Source of the DNA: Pseudomonas sp. R5-89-07
GTDB lineage: Bacteria > Pseudomonadota > Gammaproteobacteria > Pseudomonadales > Pseudomonadaceae
Direction: 5' to 3'
Length of the DNA stretch: 64,000 nucleotides
Assembly (NCBI RefSeq): GCF_003851685.1
Contig: NZ_CP027727.1
Coordinates: 1,674,001-1,738,000, forward strand
Numbering within the stretch: position 1 is the first letter of the stretch; each line of letters opens with the position of its first letter. Both the position numbers and the translations under genes were made by a program. The notes beneath the pieces were generated by a model that was given only the letters and a program-made list of their open reading frames with translations, was not told where the DNA came from and did no database searches. Shown here piece by piece: positions 16,599-26,176 of the stretch.

Positions 16599-17503
16599 GC
16601 CGCTTGATGATCGAGGCCAGCACGCCGCTGTGCCTGTTGCAGGATGCCGGGCGTTTCGGCGTGCGCCACTTGGGCGTGACCCAGGGCGGTGCGTTGGACT
16701 GGGTGTCGATGTCGTGGGCGAACTGGCTGCTGGGCAACGCGCTGGATGCGCCGGTGGTGGAAATCACCCTGGGCGGGTTTACCGTGCAGGCGCAGGAGTA
16801 CTGCCTGCTGGCCCTGGCCGGTGCCGACCTTGGCGCCTTTATCGACGAACGCGCAATCAGCCCTGGGCGCAGTTTTATCCTGCAAAAAGGCCAGCGCTTG
16901 CGCTTTACCCAGCCGTTCAAGGGCGCGCGGGCTTACCTGGCGGCGCCGGGCGGGTTCGATGCGCCTGATGTGCTGGGCAGTTGTGCGACGGTGGTGCGTG
17001 AAGAACTGGGTGGCGTGGACGGTTTGGGCAAGGCATTGGCCGAAGGTGGGCGCTTGGCCTATTCCGGCACTGGGGGGGCGATGAAAGTGCTGACTCACCC
17101 GGATCTGCCATCCGCTGCCCCACTGGACGTGATCGTCGGCGCACAGATCGGCCAGTTCAGCGGCCAGAGCCTGTTCGATGCCTTCAATACCGACTGGGCC
17201 CTCGACAGCCGCGCCGACCGCATGGGCATGCGCCTGCTGGGCGCGCCGTTGCAATACCAGGGGCCGTCGTTGATTTCCGAAGGTATCCCCCTGGGCGCGG
17301 TCCAGGTCCCGCCGGATGGGCAGCCGATTGTGTTGCTCAATGATCGGCAGACCATTGGTGGTTACCCAAGGTTGGGGGCGTTGACGCCATTGGCGTTGGC
17401 GCGGCTGGCGCAGTGCCTGCCGGGGGAGAAAGTGCGCTTGGCACCGGTGGTGCAGGAAACGGCGCATCGACAGCACATCGAGTACTTGCGCCGGTTCAAA
17501 TAA
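16595..17503 (+). CDS. pxpC: 5-oxoprolinase subunit PxpC (biotin-dependent carboxyltransferase-like, AHS2/KipA)
   Basis: 302 residues. Conserved signatures of the AHS2 family are LLQDAGRFGVRHLGVTQGGALD near the N-terminus, ALAGADLGAFID, FKGARAYLAAPGGFD, and the late GIPLGAVQVPPDGQPIVLLND and GGYPRLGALT. It is the last gene of pxpABC and starts within the pxpB stop (ATGA). No transporter gene or fourth gene follows; a REP doublet closes the operon. Confidence 0.94.
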   Translation: MSRLMIEASTPLCLLQDAGRFGVRHLGVTQGGALDWVSMSWANWLLGNALDAPVVEITLGGFTVQAQEYCLLALAGADLGAFIDERAISPGRSFILQKGQRLRFTQPFKGARAYLAAPGGFDAPDVLGSCATVVREELGGVDGLGKALAEGGRLAYSGTGGAMKVLTHPDLPSAAPLDVIVGAQIGQFSGQSLFDAFNTDWALDSRADRMGMRLLGAPLQYQGPSLISEGIPLGAVQVPPDGQPIVLLNDRQTIGGYPRLGALTPLALARLAQCLPGEKVRLAPVVQETAHRQHIEYLRRFK

Positions 17504-17519
17504 CGCGGCAATTCAAAAA

Positions 17520-17607
17520 TGTGGGGGGGGCTTGCCCCCGATGGCGGTGGTTCAATCACTGATGTGTTGACTGGCACACTGCTATCGGGGGCAAGCCCCC
17601 TCCCACA
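17520..17607. repeat. REP doublet (GGGGGCTTGCCCCC type)
   Basis: Left arm from 17520, where one A is replaced so that eight G run together (TGTGGGGGGGGCTTG). Right arm at 17584-17607. The unit is 88 bp and lies between convergent pxpC and the VWA gene. Confidence 0.95.
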
Positions 17608-17629
17608 TTGGATGTGTATTGAATGTGGG

Positions 17630-18808
17630 TTATTTGGACAAAAAGCGCATGCCTTCTTCCAAACCGCGCAACGTCAGCGGATACATCTGGTCTTCCACCA
17701 ACTCCCGCACGATTCCCGTCGAGGCCGTATATCCCCAGGTGTCCTTGGGATAAGGGTTTATCCAGATCAGCTTCTTGTACTTGGCCATGAAGCGCTGCAT
17801 CCACACGTACCCAGGCTCCTCGTTCCAGTGCTCCACGCTGCCGCCGGCCTGGGTGATCTCATAGGGCGCCATGGACGCGTCGCCAATGAAGATCACCTTG
17901 TAGTCAGCGCCGTACTTGTGCAGCAGGTCCTGGGTAGAGGTGCGCTCCGAGGTGCGGCGCTGGTTGTTCTTCCAGACCGACTCGTACACGAAGTTATGGA
18001 AGTAGAAGTACTCCAGGTGCTTGAACTCGGTCTTGCACGCGGAGAACAGCTCTTCGCAGATCTTCACGTGGGCGTCCATCGAGCCGCCGATATCGAACAG
18101 CAGCAACAGCTTGATGGTGTTGCGCCGCTCCGGGCGCATCTGGATATTCAGCAGCCCGGCGTCGCGCGCGGTGTGGTCGATGGTGCCATCGATGTCCAGC
18201 TCTTCGGCCGCGCCCTGGCGGGCAAACTTGCGCAGGCGGCGCAGGGCGATCTTGATGTTGCGCGTGCCGAGTTCCACCTGATCGTCGAGGTTCTTGTACT
18301 CGCGCTGGTCCCATACCTTCACCGCCTTGCCCTGACGCTTGCCGGCATCGCCGACGCGAATGCCTTCCGGGTTGTAGCCGCCGGAGCCGAAGGGGCTGGT
18401 GCCACCGGTGCCGATCCACTTGTTGCCGCCGGCGTGGCGTTCCTTCTGTTCTTCCAGGCGTTTCTTGAATTCCTCGATAAGCTTGTCGAGGCCGCCAAGG
18501 GACTGGATCTGCGCGCGTTCTTCATCGCTCAGCGAGCGTTCGAATTCCTTGCGCAGCCACTCTTCGGGGATCAGCGCCTGCAGGTGATCGTCGAGCTTTT
18601 CCAGGCCATTGAAGTAGGCGCCGAAAGCCCGGTCGAACTTGTCGAAATGCCGTTCATCCTTGACCAGGATCGCCCGCGCCAAGTAGTAGAACTCGTCCAT
18701 GTCGGCGAAGGTCACGCGCTGTTTCAGCGCGTTGATCAGGTCGAGCAGCTCACGCACCGACACCGGCACCTTGGCGGCCCGCATCTCATTGAACAGGTTG
18801 AGCAGCAT
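17630..18808 (-). CDS. VWA domain protein (CoxE-like), partner of MoxR ATPase
   Basis: 392 residues. The N-terminal half is helical and charged, with a Gly-rich loop GTGGTSPFGSGGYNPEGIR near residues 133-151. The C-terminal half is a von Willebrand A domain. Its metal site reads DIGGSMD (Asp239 to Asp245) where DxSxS is canonical, so the first Ser is a Gly. Later a FIGDASMAPYE stretch is seen. Its start shares one base with the stop of the MoxR gene (TGATG), so the two are coupled. Such pairs are thought to act together as chaperones that insert cofactors or remodel complexes; the client here is unknown. Confidence 0.88.
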   Translation of the reverse strand: MLLNLFNEMRAAKVPVSVRELLDLINALKQRVTFADMDEFYYLARAILVKDERHFDKFDRAFGAYFNGLEKLDDHLQALIPEEWLRKEFERSLSDEERAQIQSLGGLDKLIEEFKKRLEEQKERHAGGNKWIGTGGTSPFGSGGYNPEGIRVGDAGKRQGKAVKVWDQREYKNLDDQVELGTRNIKIALRRLRKFARQGAAEELDIDGTIDHTARDAGLLNIQMRPERRNTIKLLLLFDIGGSMDAHVKICEELFSACKTEFKHLEYFYFHNFVYESVWKNNQRRTSERTSTQDLLHKYGADYKVIFIGDASMAPYEITQAGGSVEHWNEEPGYVWMQRFMAKYKKLIWINPYPKDTWGYTASTGIVRELVEDQMYPLTLRGLEEGMRFLSK

Positions 18809-19653
18809 CAGCGATTACCGCGACGGCTCATGAACGCCAGACGCTCCAGCAATTGTACGTCCTGCTCGTTCTTCACCAAGGCGCCTGCCAGCGGCGGGAT
18901 GGCCTTGGTCGGGTCGCGCTCGCGCAGCACGGCTTCGCCGATATTGTCGGCCATCAGCAGCTTGAGCCAGTCCACCAGTTCGGAGGTGGAGGGCTTCTTC
19001 TTCAGGCCCGGGACCTTGCGCACGTCGAAGAACACATCCAGCGCTTCGCTGACCAGGTCTTTCTTGATGTCCGGGTAGTGCACATCGACGATCTTCTGCA
19101 GGGTCGTGCGGTCGGGGAAGGCGATGTAGTGGAAGAAGCAGCGACGCAGGAACGCGTCCGGCAGCTCTTTCTCGTTGTTGGAAGTAATGATGATGATCGG
19201 GCGTTTCTTGGCCTTGATGGTCTCGTCGATTTCGTAGACGTAGAACTCCATCTTGTCGAGTTCTTGCAACAGGTCGTTGGGGAATTCGATGTCGGCCTTG
19301 TCGATCTCGTCGATCAGCAGGATCACCCGCTCCTCGGACTCGAACGCTTCCCAGAGCTTGCCCTTCTTCAGGTAATTGCGCACGTCGTGCACCTTGTCCA
19401 CCCCCAGCTGCGAGTCACGCAGGCGGCTGACCGCGTCATACTCGTAGAGACCCTGGTGGGCCTTGGTGGTGGACTTGATGTGCCAGGTGATCAATTTGGC
19501 GCCGAAGGACTCGGCCAGTTGCTCGGCGAGCATGGTCTTGCCGGTACCCGGTTCGCCCTTGACCAGCAGCGGCCGCTCCAGGGTGATGGCGGCGTTGACG
19601 GCCAGTTTCAGGTCATCGGTAGCCACATAGGCCTGGGTGCCTTCGAACTTCAT
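18808..19653 (-). CDS. MoxR-family AAA+ ATPase
   Basis: 281 residues. Walker A is VKGEPGTGKTMLAEQLA (about residues 34-50), Walker B is ILLIDEIDKADIEFP (about 111-125), and a sensor-1 segment ITSNNEKELPDAFLRRCFF follows. This is the MoxR group of AAA+ proteins. It precedes the VWA protein with a one-base overlap, as in many MoxR-VWA operons. Substrate and complex are not deducible from the neighbours. Confidence 0.93.
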   Translation of the reverse strand: MKFEGTQAYVATDDLKLAVNAAITLERPLLVKGEPGTGKTMLAEQLAESFGAKLITWHIKSTTKAHQGLYEYDAVSRLRDSQLGVDKVHDVRNYLKKGKLWEAFESEERVILLIDEIDKADIEFPNDLLQELDKMEFYVYEIDETIKAKKRPIIIITSNNEKELPDAFLRRCFFHYIAFPDRTTLQKIVDVHYPDIKKDLVSEALDVFFDVRKVPGLKKKPSTSELVDWLKLLMADNIGEAVLRERDPTKAIPPLAGALVKNEQDVQLLERLAFMSRRGNR

Positions 19654-19772
19654 CGGTCATTCCTCGAATTCATCAATGCCCGACTATACCGCGCAGCCCC
19701 GGCGACTGTGAACGCAGACGGGCTATTCAGTCTCTGAATGGCCGGTCACGTCAGCCCGGTCAACGCAGTCAA

Positions 19773-19861
19773 TGTGGGAGGGGGCTTGCCCCCGATAGCA
19801 GTGGTTCAGTCACAGATGTATAGACTGACACACCGCCATCGGGAACAAGCCCCCTCCCACA
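19773..19861. repeat. REP doublet (GGGGGCTTGCCCCC type)
   Basis: Arms at 19773-19796 and 19838-19861; the right arm has one change (GGGAACAAG). Total length is 89 bp. Confidence 0.95.
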
Positions 19862-19864
19862 GTT

Positions 19865-20941
19865 TTAATCGGCGCTGGGCTTGGGTTGTTCATAACGGGC
19901 ATTGAACGCCTGGATGAAGCCATTGCGCAAAATCGCGATCACCGCGGAAAACGCACTGACATTTTGCTGATGCACGCTGCCGCTCAGCTCCACGCGGGTG
20001 GCGAACTGGTTTTTGCGCTGGTTCTTCAACACCGTCTCGCTGGCGCCCACCACGGCCTCCCAGATCGAGCGGAAGATGTTCTTGTCTTTGTTTTCAACGT
20101 CCTGCTGCCAGTCGAACACCTCGACATCGCGCAGCAGCGGCTTGATATAGCCGGTCAGTTGGCCTTTTTCCGCCTGGGCTTCGACCACCACGTCGCCGGT
20201 TCCGGCCTTGAAGTCGAATTTGCCATAGGCCGAAGCAAAGTCATTCATGCGCTTGAGTTGCAGGTCACGGGCGCGAAAGCGCAGTTCAAACTCTTCGAAA
20301 TCGCTCAGCGGGTCAAAGGTGGCGTTGGCTTCCAGCGGCGCCTGGCCTTGCAACAATGCCTTGCCTTCAAAGCGCGCGTCACGCTTGCCTTCCACGTCCA
20401 CCACGTTGGTCAGGTTGTAGAAGCTGGCGTTGACCCCGGTGGCGTTGATGTTGACCTTGGGCTTGGAGTTGAAATTATGAAAGGCGATCTTGCCGTCTTC
20501 GATGCGCACCTCGTTGAGGGTGATCGGCAGCAGCTTGCTCAGTTGTTCCTGCCAGTCGGTGCCTTTACCGGTCTGGGACGCCTGCTTGTTGGCGCCACCG
20601 TCGACAAAATTGATTTCTGGCCGCACAAAATGCCCCTCGGCCACCACTGCATGGTCGTACCACAGGGAATGCCAGCTCACCGCAAATTCGATCAGCGGCG
20701 CCTTGACGAACGGCACCGGCACCTTGCCGTCCACCTTGACGATCTGCAGGCCGTTGATCCGGTAGGCGCCGCGCCATAACGCCAGGTCCACATCAGCAAT
20801 TTCGCCACGGTAATCGCCCATGTCGGCGAGTTTTTCATTCAGGTAGTTGCGCACCAGGTAAGGCAGCGCGATGTTCACGGCAACCAGGACCAGCACCAGC
20901 CCGGCGACGGTCCAGAGCGGCCAACTGTAGCGACGTTTCAT
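19865..20941 (-). CDS. DUF748 / AsmA-like membrane-anchored protein
   Basis: 358 residues from the ATG at 20941, which has AAGGAG eight bases upstream; the longer frame to 21745 runs through the divergent cysK and is not used. One N-terminal membrane helix (WTVAGLVLVLVAVNIALPYL) anchors a large periplasmic part with LADMGDYRGEIADVDLALWRG, the typical DUF748 opening, then repeated beta strands as in AsmA-like lipid-transport proteins. Length is short compared with larger DUF748 members. A role in envelope lipid handling is inference from the fold. Confidence 0.8.
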   Translation of the reverse strand: MKRRYSWPLWTVAGLVLVLVAVNIALPYLVRNYLNEKLADMGDYRGEIADVDLALWRGAYRINGLQIVKVDGKVPVPFVKAPLIEFAVSWHSLWYDHAVVAEGHFVRPEINFVDGGANKQASQTGKGTDWQEQLSKLLPITLNEVRIEDGKIAFHNFNSKPKVNINATGVNASFYNLTNVVDVEGKRDARFEGKALLQGQAPLEANATFDPLSDFEEFELRFRARDLQLKRMNDFASAYGKFDFKAGTGDVVVEAQAEKGQLTGYIKPLLRDVEVFDWQQDVENKDKNIFRSIWEAVVGASETVLKNQRKNQFATRVELSGSVHQQNVSAFSAVIAILRNGFIQAFNARYEQPKPSAD

Positions 20942-21067
20942 GGGGCAGTTCTCCTTGCTCGTAGGAGATGGACTGCTGTGAGAGGCGCAACGTTCCTCTG
21001 ACTGGACGCCCAGGGGCACGAGGCATACCCTTGGGACCTTTCCGGACATTGCCCAATAGGACCCGTC

Positions 21068-22042
21068 ATGAGCCGCATCTTTGCAGACAACGCGCACTCC
21101 ATCGGTAATACGCCCCTGGTGCAGATCAACCGCATCGCACCGCGCGGGGTCACCATCCTGGCCAAGATCGAGGGGCGCAACCCAGGCTACTCGGTGAAGT
21201 GCCGCATTGGCGCGAACATGATCTGGGATGCGGAAAGCAGCGGCAAACTCAAGCCGGGCATGACCATTGTCGAACCCACCTCCGGCAATACCGGGATTGG
21301 CCTGGCGTTCGTGGCGGCGGCGCGCGGTTACAAACTGCTGCTGACCATGCCGGCGTCCATGAGCATCGAGCGCCGTAAAGTGCTCAAGGCCCTGGGTGCC
21401 GAGCTGGTGCTGACCGAACCGGCCAAGGGCATGAAAGGTGCGATTGAAAAGGCCGCTGACATTGTTGCCGGCGACCCGGGCACCTATTTCATGCCGGGCC
21501 AGTTCGAAAACCCGGCAAACCCGGCCATCCACGAGAAAACCACCGGCCCGGAAATCTGGGATGACACCGATGGCGCCGTCGATGTGCTGGTGGCGGGTGT
21601 GGGCACCGGAGGCACCATCACCGGCGTGTCGCGTTATATCAAGCAGACGGCGGGCAAGCCGATCCTGTCGGTGGCGGTGGAACCGCTCGTGTCGCCGGTG
21701 ATCACCCAGGCGCTGGCCGGTGACGAGATCAAGCCCAGCCCGCACAAGATCCAGGGCATTGGCGCAGGTTTCGTGCCGAAAAACCTCGACCTGTCGATGG
21801 TCGACCGCGTAGAGCTGGTTACCGATGAAGAATCCAAGGCCATGGCCCGGCGCTTGATGCAGGAAGAAGGCATCCTGTGCGGCATCTCCTGCGGCGCCGC
21901 GATGGCCGTGGCGGTGCGCCTGGCCGAGAAACCGGAGATGCAGGGCAAGACCATCGTGGTGATCCTGCCGGACTCGGGGGAGCGCTACCTGTCGAGCATG
22001 CTGTTCAGCGATTTGTTTACCGAGCAGGAAAACCAGGCTTGA
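21068..22042 (+). CDS. cysK: Cysteine synthase A (O-acetylserine sulfhydrylase)
   Basis: 324 residues, a length I associate with Pseudomonas CysK. PLP fold type II. The lysine that binds PLP lies in [15 protein letters not shown], the phosphate loop in [15 protein letters not shown], the Gly-rich loop in [15 protein letters not shown], and the PLP-ring Ser in [11 protein letters not shown]. It condenses O-acetylserine with sulfide to cysteine in the cytoplasm. It is divergent from the DUF748 gene and followed by lpxO after 127 bases; the two are probably separately transcribed. CysM is less likely given the [18 protein letters not shown] start. Confidence 0.92.
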   Translation: MSRIFADNAHSIGNTPLVQINRIAPRGVTILAKIEGRNPGYSVKCRIGANMIWDAESSGKLKPGMTIVEPTSGNTGIGLAFVAAARGYKLLLTMPASMSIERRKVLKALGAELVLTEPAKGMKGAIEKAADIVAGDPGTYFMPGQFENPANPAIHEKTTGPEIWDDTDGAVDVLVAGVGTGGTITGVSRYIKQTAGKPILSVAVEPLVSPVITQALAGDEIKPSPHKIQGIGAGFVPKNLDLSMVDRVELVTDEESKAMARRLMQEEGILCGISCGAAMAVAVRLAEKPEMQGKTIVVILPDSGERYLSSMLFSDLFTEQENQA

Positions 22043-22169
22043 TACAGGTCACTCTGTTTTTCCGGCCCTTCTGCATAATGCTCCAAGTGTTTATCATGGC
22101 TGGCTGCTACGTCTGGTTTCCCCGCGACGGGAAGCTGTTGGCCAGGCGCTTATTTCCAGGAGTTGCTGC

Positions 22170-23108
22170 ATGACCTTTTCTTTGACCGCCAAACTGTCGG
22201 TGTTGCTGCTGTTTATCGGCAGCACGCTGTATGTGCACCTGCGCGGCAAGGCCCGTTTGCCGATGTTGCGCCAGTTCGTCAACCATTCGGCGCTGTTCGC
22301 CCCGTATAACGCCTTGATGTACCTGTTTTCCGCGGTGCCGTCCAAGCCCTACCTGGACCGCAGCAAGTTCCCGGAACTGGACGTGCTCAAGGACAATTGG
22401 GAAGTGATCCGCGAAGAGGCCATGCACCTGTTCGACGAGGGCTACATCCGCGCCGCCGAAAAGAACAACGACGCCGGTTTCGGTTCGTTTTTCAAGAAGG
22501 GCTGGAAGCGCTTCTACCTCAAGTGGTACGACAAACCCCTGCCATCGGCCGAGGCCCTGTGCCCGAAAACCGTGGCGCTGGTCAGCAGTATTCCCAATGT
22601 GAAGGGCGCGATGTTCGCGCTGTTGCCGGGCGGCAGCCACCTGAACCCGCACCGCGACCCGTTCGCCGGCTCCCTGCGCTATCACCTGGGCCTGTCCACG
22701 CCCAATTCCGACGACTGCCGCATCTTCGTCGACGGCCAGGTCTACGCCTGGCGCGACGGTGAAGACGTGATGTTCGACGAGACCTACGTGCACTGGGTGA
22801 AGAACGAGACCGAAAAGACCCGCGTGATCCTGTTCTGCGACATTGAGCGCCCGCTGAGCAACCGCGTGATGACTCGCGTCAACCGTTGGGTCAGCAAGCA
22901 GCTGGGGCGTGCAACCGCGCCGCAGAACCTTGACGACGAGCGCGTGGGTGGGATCAACCAGGCGTATGCCTGGAGCAAGACCTTCAGCGACAAGTTCAGC
23001 GGCCAGGTCAAACAGTGGAAGCGCAAGCATCCCAAGGCCTACCGCATCGCGCGCCCGGTGCTGGCGGTGGTTGTGCTGGTATTGCTGTGGAAGTGGCTGT
23101 TCGGCTGA
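22170..23108 (+). CDS. lpxO: Lipid A 2-hydroxylase LpxO (aspartyl/asparaginyl beta-hydroxylase family)
   Basis: 312 residues. An N-terminal membrane helix (LTAKLSVLLLFIGSTLYVHL) and a C-terminal one (PVLAVVVLVLLWKWLF) flank a 2-oxoglutarate/Fe(II) dioxygenase core. Iron ligands are expected in the GGSHLNPHRDPFAG segment (HxD) and the distal His in DETYVHWVKNETEKTRV, with the Arg that holds 2-oxoglutarate nearby. LpxO adds a 2-OH to the secondary laurate of lipid A. CCAGGAG lies just before the ATG. Confidence 0.9.
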   Translation: MTFSLTAKLSVLLLFIGSTLYVHLRGKARLPMLRQFVNHSALFAPYNALMYLFSAVPSKPYLDRSKFPELDVLKDNWEVIREEAMHLFDEGYIRAAEKNNDAGFGSFFKKGWKRFYLKWYDKPLPSAEALCPKTVALVSSIPNVKGAMFALLPGGSHLNPHRDPFAGSLRYHLGLSTPNSDDCRIFVDGQVYAWRDGEDVMFDETYVHWVKNETEKTRVILFCDIERPLSNRVMTRVNRWVSKQLGRATAPQNLDDERVGGINQAYAWSKTFSDKFSGQVKQWKRKHPKAYRIARPVLAVVVLVLLWKWLFG

Positions 23109-23137
23109 GCCTGTTCTTGCCTTGAAATACAGTCAAT

Positions 23138-23226
23138 GTGGGAGGGGGCTTGCCCCCGATAGCGGTGTATCAGTCAGCTTATCTTCAGCTGACCCACTGC
23201 CGTCGGGGGCAAGCCCCCTCCCACAT
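23138..23226. repeat. REP doublet (GGGGGCTTGCCCCC type)
   Basis: Arms at 23138-23161 and 23203-23226, 89 bp, between convergent lpxO and acnA. Confidence 0.95.
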
Positions 23227-23243
23227 TTGATCTCCAGTGTGAC

Positions 23244-25985
23244 TTAAGAGGCAATCAACTGGCGCAGCACGTAGTGCAGGATGCCGCCTGATTTGAAGTA
23301 CTCCACTTCATTGAGGGTATCGATCCGGCACAGCACCTCGACTTTCTCGCTGCTGCCATCTTCCCGGGTAATCACCAGTGTCAGGTTCATCCGTGGTTCG
23401 ATCTCGACGTCCGTCAGCCCGAGGATATCGACCTTTTCCTTGCCGGTGAGCTTGAGGGATTTGCGGTTCTGGTCCAGCTTGAACTGCAACGGCAGCACGC
23501 CCATGCCCACCAGGTTGGAACGGTGGATGCGCTCGAAGCTTTCCGCGATTACCGCCTTGACCCCCAGCAGGTTGGTGCCCTTGGCCGCCCAGTCGCGGCT
23601 TGAACCGGTGCCGTATTCCTGGCCTGCGATCACCACCAGCGGTGTGCCCGACGCCTGATACTTCATGGCGGCATCGTAGATCGCCATCTTCTCGCCGGTC
23701 GGGATATACAGCGTATTACCGCCTTCTTCGCCGCCGAGCATTTCATTGCGGATACGGATATTGGCAAAGGTGCCGCGCATCATCACTTCATGGTTGCCCC
23801 GGCGCGAGCCGTAGGAGTTGAAGTCCCGTGGGTCCACGCCCTGCTCGCGCAGGTAGCGGCCGGCGGGGCTGTCGGTCTTGATGTTGCCGGCAGGGGAGAT
23901 ATGGTCGGTGGTCACCGAGTCGCCGAGCAGGGCCAGCACGTTGGCGCCCTTGATGTCTGCGATTACCGGCAGCGGGCCGCCGATATCGTCGAAGAACGGT
24001 GGGTGCTGGATATAGGTGGAGTCCTTCTGCCACACATAGGTTGCCGCCTGCGGCACTTCAATCGCTTGCCACTGTTCGTCGCCGGCAAACACCTCGGCGT
24101 ACTCCTTGTGGAACATGCCCGTGCTGACCTGGGCCACCGCGTCGGCGATCTCCTGGCTGCTGGGCCAGATGTCCTTGAGGTACACCGGGTTGCCGTGCGG
24201 GTCGTTACCCAGTGGCTCGCTGCTGATATCGATCCGCACCGTGCCGGCCAGCGCGTAGGCCACCACGAGGGGCGGCGAGGCCAGCCAGTTGGTTTTCACC
24301 AGCGGGTGCACGCGGCCTTCGAAGTTGCGGTTGCCGGACAGCACCGAGGCGACGGTGAGGTCGGCTTGCTGGATGGCTTTTTCAATCGGCTCGGGCAGCG
24401 GCCCGGAGTTGCCGATACAGGTGGTGCAGCCGTAGCCCACCAGGTCGAAGCCGAGCTGGTCCAGGTATTGGGTGAGGCCGGCAGCCTTGTAATAGTCGGT
24501 GACCACTTTCGAGCCCGGCGCCAGGGAGCTCTTGACCCACGGCTTGCGCGTCAGGCCTTTTTCCACCGCCTTCTTGGCCAGCAGCCCGGCGGCCATCATC
24601 ACGCTGGGGTTGGAGGTGTTGGTGCAGGAGGTGATGGCCGCGATCACCACTGCACCGTTTTTCAGGCGATAGGTGGTGCCTTCGTATTCGTAATCGGCTT
24701 CCCCCACCAGGTCGGCATTGCCCACGGCGACGCCGCCACCGCCTTCGCTTTCCAGGCGGCCTTCTTCCTTGCTGGTGGGTTTGAACTGCAGGTCGAGGAA
24801 GTCACTGAACGCCTGGCCCACGTTGGGCAGGGCGACACGGTCCTGCGGGCGTTTGGGCCCGGCGAGGCTGGCTTCGACGCTGCCCATGTCCAGCGCCAGA
24901 GTGTCGGTGAAAATCGGCTCCTGGCCGGCGTTGCGCCACAGGCCCTGGGCCTTGGTGTAGGCCTCGACCAGCTTGACGGTCTCAGCCGGGCGACCGGACA
25001 GGCGCAGGTAGTCCAGCGTCACCTCGTCTACCGGGAAAAAGCCGCAGGTCGCGCCGTATTCAGGCGCCATGTTGGCGATGGTGGCGCGATCGGCCAGGGG
25101 CAGGTCGGCCAGGCCGTCGCCATAGAATTCGACGAATTTACCCACCACGCCTTTTTTGCGCAGCATCTGGGTCACCGTCAGTACCAGGTCGGTGGCGGTG
25201 ATGCCCTCTTTCAATTTGCCGGTGAGCTTGAAGCCGATCACTTCCGGGATCAGCATCGACACCGGCTGGCCGAGCATCGCCGCTTCCGCTTCGATCCCGC
25301 CCACGCCCCAGCCCAGTACGCCGAGGCCGTTGATCATGGTGGTGTGGGAGTCGGTGCCCACCAGGGTATCGGGGAAGGCGTAGGTGCGGCCGTCTTCATC
25401 CTTGGTCCACACGGTGCGGCCGAGGTATTCCAGGTTGACCTGGTGGCAGATGCCAGTGCCCGGCGGCACTACACTGAAGTTGTCAAAGGCGCTCTGGCCC
25501 CAGCGCAGGAAGGCGTAGCGTTCGCCGTTGCGCTGCATTTCGATGTCGACGTTCTGTTCAAAGGCATCGGCGTTGCCGAACTTGTCGACCATCACCGAGT
25601 GGTCGATCACCAGGTCGACCGGCGACAGCGGGTTGATGCGCTGCGGGTCGCCGCCGGCCTTGGCCACGGCGGCGCGCATGGCGGCCAGGTCGACCACGGC
25701 GGGCACGCCAGTGAAGTCCTGCATCAGCACGCGGGCGGGGCGGTACTGGATCTCGCGGTCGGACTGGCGTTGCTTGAGCCAGGCGGCGATGGCCTTCAGG
25801 TCAGTGCCGGTGACGGTCTTGGCGTCTTCCCAGCGCAGCAGGTTTTCCAGCAGCACTTTGAGCGACATCGGCAGCTTGTCCAGGTCACCCAGGCTCTTGG
25901 CGGCTTCGGGTAGGCTGAAATAGTGGTAGGTCTTGCTGTCTATCTGCAGGGTTTTAAGGGTTCTCAGGCTATCAAGGGATGACAT
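23244..25985 (-). CDS. acnA: Aconitate hydratase A
   Basis: 913 residues from the ATG at 25985 ([10 protein letters not shown]), with AAGGAG about eight bases upstream; an in-frame extension to 26015 would add ten residues and remove that site. It interconverts citrate and isocitrate in the TCA cycle. The [4Fe-4S] cysteines are in [13 protein letters not shown] and [16 protein letters not shown]. The substrate-binding stretches [15 protein letters not shown] and [20 protein letters not shown], and the C-terminal swivel domain with [16 protein letters not shown], are complete. It is divergent from rlmM. Confidence 0.96.
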   Translation of the reverse strand: MSSLDSLRTLKTLQIDSKTYHYFSLPEAAKSLGDLDKLPMSLKVLLENLLRWEDAKTVTGTDLKAIAAWLKQRQSDREIQYRPARVLMQDFTGVPAVVDLAAMRAAVAKAGGDPQRINPLSPVDLVIDHSVMVDKFGNADAFEQNVDIEMQRNGERYAFLRWGQSAFDNFSVVPPGTGICHQVNLEYLGRTVWTKDEDGRTYAFPDTLVGTDSHTTMINGLGVLGWGVGGIEAEAAMLGQPVSMLIPEVIGFKLTGKLKEGITATDLVLTVTQMLRKKGVVGKFVEFYGDGLADLPLADRATIANMAPEYGATCGFFPVDEVTLDYLRLSGRPAETVKLVEAYTKAQGLWRNAGQEPIFTDTLALDMGSVEASLAGPKRPQDRVALPNVGQAFSDFLDLQFKPTSKEEGRLESEGGGGVAVGNADLVGEADYEYEGTTYRLKNGAVVIAAITSCTNTSNPSVMMAAGLLAKKAVEKGLTRKPWVKSSLAPGSKVVTDYYKAAGLTQYLDQLGFDLVGYGCTTCIGNSGPLPEPIEKAIQQADLTVASVLSGNRNFEGRVHPLVKTNWLASPPLVVAYALAGTVRIDISSEPLGNDPHGNPVYLKDIWPSSQEIADAVAQVSTGMFHKEYAEVFAGDEQWQAIEVPQAATYVWQKDSTYIQHPPFFDDIGGPLPVIADIKGANVLALLGDSVTTDHISPAGNIKTDSPAGRYLREQGVDPRDFNSYGSRRGNHEVMMRGTFANIRIRNEMLGGEEGGNTLYIPTGEKMAIYDAAMKYQASGTPLVVIAGQEYGTGSSRDWAAKGTNLLGVKAVIAESFERIHRSNLVGMGVLPLQFKLDQNRKSLKLTGKEKVDILGLTDVEIEPRMNLTLVITREDGSSEKVEVLCRIDTLNEVEYFKSGGILHYVLRQLIAS

Positions 25986-26176
25986 TACATGACTCCTTTT
26001 GATCCGCACGGCCACGGACCTGACGGGACGAACAGAGCGTTCAACTTAGCGCGGTTTTGATTAGCAGGCTAATAACTGGACTCTATGCTTAAGTCCAAGG
26101 TTCCGAACTCGGCTATCATGCGCGCGTTTTCATGACAGGTATTGCGATAGAGCAGTCCAGTTGCCAGGAGATTCAA

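Noticed and set aside
20942..22169. A riboswitch or T-box leader upstream of cysK or lpxO
   Set aside because: The gaps are 126 and 127 bases with no recognisable conserved leader or attenuator; only ordinary ribosome binding sites are seen.
23790..25913. A 707-codon open frame opposite acnA
   Set aside because: It is the mirror of GC-rich codon use in acnA: His, Gln, Val and Gly-rich, low complexity, with no family motif and no ribosome binding site. The same holds for long antisense frames at 10127-12097, 35026-37086, 38761-40752, 42684-44906, 56053-58263, 40803-42341 and 17519-19078.
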